A stretch of 64,000 bases of DNA. It comes from Candidatus Saccharimonadota bacterium (lineage in GTDB: Bacteria; Patescibacteriota; Saccharimonadia; Saccharimonadales; Saccharimonadaceae). Under the pieces are notes generated by a model, which ran no database searches, was not told the DNA's origin, and saw only the letters and a list, made by a program, of their open reading frames with translations. This document shows, in pieces, positions 58,666 to 64,000 of the stretch. Positions within the stretch are counted from its first letter, which is position 1. Every line of letters starts with the position of its first letter. The stretch is from contig JAFYXW010000002.1 of the NCBI GenBank assembly GCA_017557865.1, positions 1-64,000 of the forward strand, given 5' to 3'. Both the position numbers and the translations under genes were made by a program.

Positions 58666-59228
58666 AACTCAATCTCCTTTAAAATTTCGTCTAGGCGGGT
58701 GCCAACGTCTTCGATGGTACCGTTGTTCAATATATAATAATCTGCGGCGACAATCGGGCCACCTTTTTCGAGATTTTCAATTTCGCTGCGGTCACGTTCA
58801 CGAATGGCGGCTGCATCAAAAGCACGCCCTGGGCGATTTGCTACGCGTTCGTAACGAAGTTTTTTGTCTACCACGATAGCTATAAAAGTAAGGCATTTTG
58901 GGAATTCGCGTTTTAGGATTTTGTATTCAGTCCATGTATAAACGCCGTCTAGAATAATACGTTTTTGACCTGCAGCGATTAGATCTTTGGCTTCGGCGAT
59001 AGCCTGGCGTACCACCCAATCTTTGCCTTCGGTTTCACGAATCATTTCACGAAAATGTTTTTCGGATTCGCCATCTTCGGTGCGGATAATACCGCGTTTT
59101 TCCATTTCTTTGTAAATCATGCCACCAAAGTAAACTCTTGGGTAACCTTTTTCGGTGAGGTAATCTACTGCAACAGATTTGCCACTGCCACTCATCCCCA
59201 CGATAGCTAGAATCTTAACATTGTCCAT
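58662..59228 (-). CDS. P-loop nucleotide kinase-like protein (archaeal UPF0200/CoaE-like)
   Basis: 188 residues with Walker A GMSGSGKS at 11-18, a core like the nucleoside/dephospho-CoA kinases (YPRVYFGGMIYKEMEKRG, IILDGVYTWTEYKIL) and RPGRAFDAAAIRERDRSE, all like the archaeal UPF0200 family of uncertain function. Dephospho-CoA kinase or nucleotide kinase activity is possible. It is first of kinase-membrane protein-polA. TATAAT (59235-59240) lies six bases before the ATG in a shared divergent promoter. Confidence 0.75.
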   Translation of the reverse strand: MDNVKILAIVGMSGSGKSVAVDYLTEKGYPRVYFGGMIYKEMEKRGIIRTEDGESEKHFREMIRETEGKDWVVRQAIAEAKDLIAAGQKRIILDGVYTWTEYKILKREFPKCLTFIAIVVDKKLRYERVANRPGRAFDAAAIRERDRSEIENLEKGGPIVAADYYILNNGTIEDVGTRLDEILKEIEF

Positions 59229-59230
59229 GC

Positions 59231-59240
59231 TATAATTATA
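59231..59240. promoter_or_regulatory. Self-complementary divergent promoter, kinase and phosphotransferase
   Basis: The palindrome tataattata gives TATAAT on plus (59231-59236, TG-extended) and minus (59235-59240, TG-extended). The minus ATG is six bases away, the plus ATG eight. Neither gene has a ribosome site. Confidence 0.8.
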
Positions 59241-59244
59241 ACAT

Positions 59245-60057
59245 ATGAGTAATTTTTTTACTGAAGATGATCCCCTGGATCAGATAATTGCTGAGACATT
59301 TCCAGAAAAAGAGATAAAAGACACTAAGCATATTTTGACAGGGTGGACAAATATCGTAATAGAAGTAACAACTGATGCCGGTGCGTATTTTTTCCGCTTC
59401 CCGAGGAACCCATTTTGGTCCAAGATGATCGTGAAAGATGCAACTGTCTGTAATTTTGTAGATGGTAAAACTAGTTTTTATACGCCGCAAATGAAACTCT
59501 GCTTTGATTCTAAAAAACGCCCATTCTCGGTGCACCAAAAGATCGAAGGTTATACTCTTGGAGATAGAATCTATCATCTTTCCCACACTGCTCTAACTGG
59601 TGCAGCTTATGATGTGGCCAAGTTTATAAAAGAGCTTTCTGGCATCGACCTATCCAAGGCGCCGGAAAAAGTAAAATATCCTTTGTCTGATTTCTTGCAA
59701 GAGCTAGATGACAAACACTATGTAAAGCATCTGGATGCAGACCACAAGTTTATCCGCGAAACCGAACGGAATAACTTGGTGCACGGAGATTTAAACCTTG
59801 GCAATATCTTACTCGACGAGAACGATAAAGTAATCGGAGTAATTGATTTTTGCTTTGCAGGAACTGGCAACCCAGAGATGGATATGGCTAGAATTTTGTC
59901 TAGGCCAGTACCAAAAGAATTCGAAGAGACTTTCCTCGCGCAATTCGCTGATACGTCTGATGTCCCGAGGATGAAAAAAGCCTGGCACAACATCGACGCT
60001 GGGTACGCAGATCATATCCGTACGCATTTCCCAGAGATTACATTGCCAGAATTATAA
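59245..60057 (+). CDS. Aminoglycoside/choline-kinase-like phosphotransferase
   Basis: 270 residues of the APH superfamily. The catalytic loop LVHGDLNLGNIL (Asp as base, Asn as metal ligand) and the metal Asp in GVIDFCFAG lie near 175-205. The N lobe with a conserved Lys-type FRFPRNPF is less clear. Members phosphorylate antibiotics, choline, sugars or other small alcohols; the substrate is unknown, and resistance should not be assumed. The gene is leaderless, from the palindromic promoter. Confidence 0.85.
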   Translation: MSNFFTEDDPLDQIIAETFPEKEIKDTKHILTGWTNIVIEVTTDAGAYFFRFPRNPFWSKMIVKDATVCNFVDGKTSFYTPQMKLCFDSKKRPFSVHQKIEGYTLGDRIYHLSHTALTGAAYDVAKFIKELSGIDLSKAPEKVKYPLSDFLQELDDKHYVKHLDADHKFIRETERNNLVHGDLNLGNILLDENDKVIGVIDFCFAGTGNPEMDMARILSRPVPKEFEETFLAQFADTSDVPRMKKAWHNIDAGYADHIRTHFPEITLPEL

Positions 60058-60348
60058 TTATTCTTCGGTAAGGTTATAGCTAAGACGAATCAGATCGTCT
60101 ATTTCGCTGTCTTTTAGCTGGCCGGCGAGGACGATTTCAATGCCACCGCGACCAAAGTAGCGCGACTGCATAACAGATTCGTATTTTTCGGCAAGAAGTT
60201 TTGCGAGTTTATCGTCGGTACGGATTTCGATGGTGTTTTTATTCTCAACAAGAAAAGCTTTTTCGCCCTTATTATATATGGTGCGTTCCTCTTCGGTTTT
60301 TTTACTAAATTCTCCGATGCCGGTTACTTTAGAAAGGTCAAGTACCAT
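60058..60348 (-). CDS. MmcQ/YjbR-like protein
   Basis: 96 residues. The C-terminal half (TIEIRTDDKLAKLLAEKYESV, YFGRGGIEIVL, IDDLIRLSYNL) follows the MmcQ/YjbR pattern of alternating strands and helices ending in a conserved S-Y-x-L. The family has a CyaY-like fold and unclear function (possible DNA binding). It overlaps orn by 25 bases. Confidence 0.7.
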   Translation of the reverse strand: MVLDLSKVTGIGEFSKKTEEERTIYNKGEKAFLVENKNTIEIRTDDKLAKLLAEKYESVMQSRYFGRGGIEIVLAGQLKDSEIDDLIRLSYNLTEE

Positions 60349-60848
60349 TTGAGCTCCTCTATACTACCATTAATATCATCAAGTGCACGGTGTGCGTCGC
60401 GCTTGGTATATTTTTTGTCTAGGGCGTTTTCGAAATAAATTTTCCAAGCAGAGACGTCGAGCATACGATAGTGCAGGCGCTTGTTTAAGTCTGGCATTTC
60501 GCGCTCGATAAATTTGCGGTCTTGGTGGATGGAATTACCAGCAAGATAAATTTCTTTACCAAAATTGTTGTCTAGAAAATCGACTAATTCCCTCTCGACT
60601 TCTTTTACTGGTTTGCCGTTTTTGTTTTGAGCAACTAAAGCATCGCGAGATTCTTTGTTCCTCTCCCAAAATTCACCAACCATGCGTTCTTTTATGAGCT
60701 CGTCGTCCACTTTTATAACAGCCTCGTAGGTCGCCATTTCGTTTAAATCCATGTCTGTTGCGATGGCGGCAACTTCCAGAATCTTATCTTTTTCTGGATC
60801 GAGGCCAGTCATTTCTAAATCAATCCATAATAATTTAGCTTTTTTCAT
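60324..60848 (-). CDS. orn: Oligoribonuclease
   Basis: Degrades 2-5-nt RNA and, in many bacteria, pGpG. The 174 residues have the DEDDh set: WIDLEMTGLDPEKDKILEVA (Asp, Glu), the middle Asp in GNSIHQDRKFI, and HRALDDINGSIEELKWY at the end. Orn is typical of Proteobacteria and Actinobacteria, so its presence in this genome is worth noting. It overlaps argS by one base. Confidence 0.94.
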   Translation of the reverse strand: MKKAKLLWIDLEMTGLDPEKDKILEVAAIATDMDLNEMATYEAVIKVDDELIKERMVGEFWERNKESRDALVAQNKNGKPVKEVERELVDFLDNNFGKEIYLAGNSIHQDRKFIEREMPDLNKRLHYRMLDVSAWKIYFENALDKKYTKRDAHRALDDINGSIEELKWYLTFLK

Positions 60849-62452
60849 TACATCTCCTCCGGGATTTCAATTCCCAAAATATTTAGACCATGGGTGATAG
60901 TGTCTAAGTAAGTTTTAACGAGTTTGGCGCGAGTAGCCTCTTCGGCGGAGCCGGCAACTGGGCAGTTTTCGTAGAATCTCGAGAATTCTTGGGCGAGTTC
61001 GTATAGATAATTTGCTACTTTGTGCGGAGCCATTTCGGCAACTGCGTCGTTTAATACAGTTTTGTATTCTAAAATCTTTTTGATAAGATTTTTCTCATAT
61101 ATGTTATAGGCATATTCGGTCTCTTGGGTGTTGTTGCAATTTGCTAAAATCTTTTTGGCGCGAACGGCAGAGTAAAGTAGGTATGGGCCGGAGTTGCCAG
61201 TCATTTTGACGGATTCTTTTGGATCAAAGATAATGTTGCCACCCATACGGTATTTGAGGAAAGCGTATTTAGTAGCAGCAAGTGCAACTTTTTCGTCTTC
61301 GGAATTATACTCAGACTTTAATTCGTCTTTAACCATATTTAGCACGTCGACAGCCTTAAGGAAGTTGCCTTTTCTAGAAGACATTTTTTCGTTGCCAGGT
61401 AGTTTGACTAGGCCATGAGTTAAGTGGGAAGTTTTTTCGACTAGATCCGGTGCATATTGTTCAACAGATTTTAGAACGACTTTCATGTATTCGAGCTGCT
61501 CACTACCGGTGATAACAACCGATTTATCAAAGTGGAAGTCATTAAATTTAGTAAAGATGAGCCCTACATCTTTGGCTTCGTAAGTTGGGACGCCTTCCTT
61601 ATTGATGAAGACGCGAGTATGTAAGCCAAATTTATCGCCGTCGAAGATCACGGCGCCGTCCGACATTTCGTAGACGCCTTTTTCAAGCTGTTCTTTGACC
61701 TTGGCGAGGCCAAGTGCAGCAACAGTAGACTCTGGGTAATATTTGTCAAACTTTACACCGATAGACGCATAGAAGGCTTTGAAATAATCGTAAGACAATT
61801 CCCTGCCTTTCCAATAAAGGTCGGCGAGTTCATTGCCGTGAATGTCTTCAGCGTTAATTTTATATATTTCTTTGTTTAGCGCGGTGATTTCAGTTTTGGC
61901 AGATTCATCGTCTTCGTAGGCGGCAGTACCCTCAACATAGCATTTTGCGATGTCTTCGATAGTGAGGCTAGTGGTGTCTTTTTTCCTTAGCGCGTACATC
62001 GTTTTGGCCACATGCAGGCCAACATCGCCACCGAAGTTAGCGCGGATGACGTTGGCGCCAGCATATTCGAAGAGGCGAGAAATAGAGTCTCCAACGATGC
62101 TTGTATAAAGATGCCCAACATGAAGGACCTTAAATGGGTTTGGATCGCTAAATTCGCAGATGACAGTTTTGCCAGCAAAGGTGCCGGAACTAATATCGTA
62201 ATTATCAAGAGCAGTTTTTAGATAATCTTCGTTTAAAGAGAAGTTAAGAAAGCCTGGGGCGCTTGGGGTGCCAAAGCCAATTTCTTCGGCAATTTGCATT
62301 GGGGCCTTGTGGAGCACTCCCGCAAGTTTCAGGGGAGCATTTGTAGAATAGTCTGCGTCGATGTTTTCTGGCGCTTTGGAAATTTCAACATCAAAATCAA
62401 TGTTGTATAAATTTTTGATAATACCTTTTAGTTGCTCCTGAATCGATTGCAT
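60848..62452 (-). CDS. argS: Arginyl-tRNA synthetase
   Basis: 534 residues. The N-terminal Add1 domain is short; the class I signature HVGHLYTSIVGDSI (HIGH) lies near 115, KMSSRKGN fits the KMSKS position near 355, and the C-terminal anticodon helices (RFYENCPVAG) are complete. ArgRS needs tRNA for activation. The gene heads argS-orn-YjbR and is leaderless (TGGTATAAT six bases before the ATG). Confidence 0.95.
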   Translation of the reverse strand: MQSIQEQLKGIIKNLYNIDFDVEISKAPENIDADYSTNAPLKLAGVLHKAPMQIAEEIGFGTPSAPGFLNFSLNEDYLKTALDNYDISSGTFAGKTVICEFSDPNPFKVLHVGHLYTSIVGDSISRLFEYAGANVIRANFGGDVGLHVAKTMYALRKKDTTSLTIEDIAKCYVEGTAAYEDDESAKTEITALNKEIYKINAEDIHGNELADLYWKGRELSYDYFKAFYASIGVKFDKYYPESTVAALGLAKVKEQLEKGVYEMSDGAVIFDGDKFGLHTRVFINKEGVPTYEAKDVGLIFTKFNDFHFDKSVVITGSEQLEYMKVVLKSVEQYAPDLVEKTSHLTHGLVKLPGNEKMSSRKGNFLKAVDVLNMVKDELKSEYNSEDEKVALAATKYAFLKYRMGGNIIFDPKESVKMTGNSGPYLLYSAVRAKKILANCNNTQETEYAYNIYEKNLIKKILEYKTVLNDAVAEMAPHKVANYLYELAQEFSRFYENCPVAGSAEEATRAKLVKTYLDTITHGLNILGIEIPEEM

Positions 62453-62498
62453 AAAATAATTATACCATATCCACCCTATATGTTATAATAAGAGAGTC

Positions 62499-62573
62499 GC
62501 GGGTATCGTATAGCGGCTATTATGTATCCTTCCCAAGGATGAGATCAGGGTCCGACTCCCTGTACCCGCACCA
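62499..62573 (+). tRNA. tRNA-Gly (anticodon CCC)
   Basis: GCGGGTA pairs with TACCCGC before A-CCA. The anticodon loop TTCCCAA gives CCC. The T loop is GTCCGAC. CCA is encoded. TATAAT (62483-62488) is about ten bases upstream; it diverges from the argS promoter. Confidence 0.95.
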
Positions 62574-62577
62574 TTTT

Positions 62578-63573
62578 TTATTCTGGATTGATAAATTCGT
62601 TGACTCTTCCGTCTTCGCGGATGGCTTCAAAGCGTGAGTTAAATTCGGTAAACGGAACTTTGATTGAAACAAAATTGACTTCGCTGTCGGTTTTTTTAAT
62701 GAGCTTTACGAAGTAGTAGCCGTCGCCGTTGATAGAAGTGAAACGGCCACTTTGCTCTCCCGGCTCGAGCTTCATGGCCTCGGTAGCACGACCGCCATCA
62801 ATGTTTTGATTAGACACCATACCGCCTGTTTCCTCGTAAATGATGCTGGATTCAAGGGCTTTGGCGATGTCGGTATAACTACTGCCTTTCTTTAGCATGT
62901 TTTCTACACGTTCGGCAACCTTATTGGCTTTTTCGTCGATTTCGATTTCTACCTTGCTTTTAATTAACGAGAGATAGAGAATGCGCTCATATTCACCTTT
63001 GTTTAGACCGAAATTATCGGAAATGATTTTAAGGAAGCTCTCTTCGCTGCGTTCGATGCCACCGATGTTAAGATGGCGGTTGAATTCTTCGGCGACTTCT
63101 TCGCTGGTAACCGTAATGCCTTGGTCGTTCGCGATTTTCAAGGCATAGGCAAACTTTTCAGCTTCGGTAAGAGCATCGCGACGATATTGCGCACGCAAAT
63201 CGTCGATGGAACCTTCGGTCTTGTTTTGGCTAGATTGACGCTCTACGGAAATGATACTGCTACGATATAGCATAAGGTAGTCTGAGAAAAGCACCTTTTC
63301 GCTGATGACTTCGGCGACTGGCACTGGTAAAATTTTGGTGACGCGGAAAAGCATTTCGTCGGTCATATTAAAGCGATAGAGAGCAAGCCAACCACTAGTG
63401 ATAATAATACCAATTACGACCGTAGTGATTAGTATAGTATTAATAACTACGCGGTGTTTGGTCCATTGGAGAGGGTATTTAAACTTGCGCCCGGCGGCAA
63501 GGACCTCTTCCCTGCGTTCTTCAACGCGTTCCTGCTCGGTTTTCTTGTCGTCTTTTCTCTTGAATAATTTCAT
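62578..63573 (-). CDS. Membrane-anchored SurA/PrsA-like foldase
   Basis: 331 residues: a 40-residue charged cytoplasmic part, one transmembrane helix (about 45-67), and an extracellular part with a SurA_N-like helical region (FAYALKIANDQGITVTSEEVAEEFNR) followed by a parvulin-type PPIC domain near 215-300 (GSSYTDIAKALE, LEPGEQSGRFTSINGDGYYFVKL). It should help secreted proteins fold. Some PPIase residues are changed, so it may act only as a chaperone. TATAAT is six bases before the ATG. Confidence 0.82.
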   Translation of the reverse strand: MKLFKRKDDKKTEQERVEERREEVLAAGRKFKYPLQWTKHRVVINTILITTVVIGIIITSGWLALYRFNMTDEMLFRVTKILPVPVAEVISEKVLFSDYLMLYRSSIISVERQSSQNKTEGSIDDLRAQYRRDALTEAEKFAYALKIANDQGITVTSEEVAEEFNRHLNIGGIERSEESFLKIISDNFGLNKGEYERILYLSLIKSKVEIEIDEKANKVAERVENMLKKGSSYTDIAKALESSIIYEETGGMVSNQNIDGGRATEAMKLEPGEQSGRFTSINGDGYYFVKLIKKTDSEVNFVSIKVPFTEFNSRFEAIREDGRVNEFINPE

Positions 63574-63599
63574 GATACAATTATAGCATAATTTTTTAT

Positions 63600-63675
63600 G
63601 GCCCGGTGGCTCAATGGATAGAGCAATTCCGTCCTAAGGAAGAGGTTGTGCGTTCGACTCGCACCCGGGTCACCA
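63600..63675 (+). tRNA. tRNA-Arg (anticodon CCU)
   Basis: GGCCCGG pairs with CCGGGTC before A-CCA, one G-U pair included. The anticodon loop GTCCTAA gives CCT. The first pair of the anticodon stem is mismatched. The T loop is TTCGACT. CCA is encoded. Confidence 0.95.
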
Positions 63676-63697
63676 TATTTTAATACAAAGGAGAAAA

Positions 63698-64000
63698 ATG
63701 AAAGTATTGTGCGTCAACGCCGGATCGTCATCTTTGAAGTTCCAGCTTTACGAAATGCCTGCGGAGATTTCCGTTATCAGTGGCTACGTTGAAAAAATCG
63801 GAGCAAAAGACAGTTTTTATAATATCAAGTTCGAAGGTAAAAAGACTGAGACTAAAAAAGAGATTAATGATCACACTGAAGCCGTTGCAGTTATGCTCGA
63901 AGAGCTAGTCAACTACGGCGCAGTAAAAGATTTGTCAGAAATCCGTGGCGTTGGGCACCGCGTAGTGCATGGTGGCGAAAAATATGCTAATTCCGTGGTA
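63698..64000 (+). CDS. ackA: Acetate kinase, N-terminal part (runs off the right edge)
   Basis: The first 101 codons of acetate kinase, which makes ATP from acetyl phosphate at the end of fermentation. The N terminus KVLCVNAGSSSLKFQLYEM holds the phosphate-binding Asn and Ser residues, and VGHRVVHGGEKY at the right edge holds the substrate-binding Arg and His region. The ribosome site AAAGGAGAAAA precedes the ATG. It follows tRNA-Arg by 22 bases and may be co-transcribed with it. Confidence 0.95.
   Translation, partial: MKVLCVNAGSSSLKFQLYEMPAEISVISGYVEKIGAKDSFYNIKFEGKKTETKKEINDHTEAVAVMLEELVNYGAVKDLSEIRGVGHRVVHGGEKYANSVV

Noticed and set aside
59245-60057. Antibiotic resistance gene (aminoglycoside phosphotransferase)
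   Set aside because: Only the general kinase motifs match; the family is broad and nothing points to an antibiotic substrate.
1-64000. CRISPR array, prophage or complete insertion sequence
   Set aside because: No regularly spaced repeats, no cas, integrase, transposase or phage structural genes were seen.

Overview
The window looks like a chromosomal segment of a small-genome member of the Candidate Phyla Radiation, most likely a Saccharibacterium (TM7). The support is a compact, mostly housekeeping layout with very short spacers, several proteins of types I know from CPR genomes (DUF5663-like, VirD4-like ATPase, T4SS_pilin-like, degenerate DHH and MBL proteins), reduced versions of universal enzymes (ThrRS without TGS, short RSH, short MiaA), and the standard code (UGA ends many genes). 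The phylum is inferred; the 16S fragment at the left edge is too short to place it.

Layout. 1-5.6 kb: 5' end of 16S rRNA with its promoter, a secreted Gly-Tyr repeat protein, gyrB-gyrA. 5.6-9.1 kb: VirD4/TraD-like ATPase operon and a small membrane protein. 9.1-10.4 kb: an RNA-rich gap with tmRNA and two unidentified candidate RNAs. 10.4-13.3 kb: comM-like gene, then infC-rpmI-rplT-rpmB. 13.3-18.8 kb (minus): thrS-miaA-wHTH-MBL-like-M50, an unidentified structured leader RNA, a Nudix/RNase H fusion, rnpB. 18.8-25.6 kb: transporter, racemase-like protein, SDR, Nudix, a deaminase next to tRNA-Val, a glycosyltransferase operon, tRNA-Thr. 25.6-35.8 kb: hydroxyacid dehydrogenase, RSH, rpoD-pilin-lipid kinase-zeta-like operon, dnaG, mscL, parAB, rplU. 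35.8-41.2 kb: a cell-surface operon (DUF5663-like, large Thr/Glu-rich protein, MPETG-anchored DUF11 protein, ATP-grasp) and upstream a two-peptide mini-operon (56 and 39 codons). 41.2-50.3 kb: ileS behind a T-box, ftsA-ftsZ-nrdR-thioredoxin-like-mscS, adk-map, rpsU, tRNA-Asp. 50.3-64 kb: degenerate DHH protein, rpsT against mutM-holA, an operator-controlled unknown gene, RhuM-Fic, kinase-membrane protein-polA, phosphotransferase, argS-orn-YjbR, tRNA-Gly, a membrane-anchored foldase, tRNA-Arg and the start of ackA.

How it works together. Replication and repair (gyrase, DnaG, PolA, HolA, Fpg), partition (ParAB), division (FtsAZ), translation (IF3, six ribosomal proteins, three aminoacyl-tRNA synthetases, five tRNAs, tmRNA, RNase P) and envelope genes are interleaved. 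Two start modes coexist. First genes of many units carry an extended -10 (TGNTATAAT) six to ten bases before the ATG and no leader, which implies leaderless mRNAs; genes inside operons, and a few regulated units, use Shine-Dalgarno sites. DnaG and NrdR have both lost every zinc ligand. The regions that most deserve follow-up are the 35.8-41.2 kb surface/peptide locus, the structured leader at 14.5 kb, the RNA-rich gap at 9.1-10.2 kb, the AUA-initiated infC, and the leaderless promoter system.
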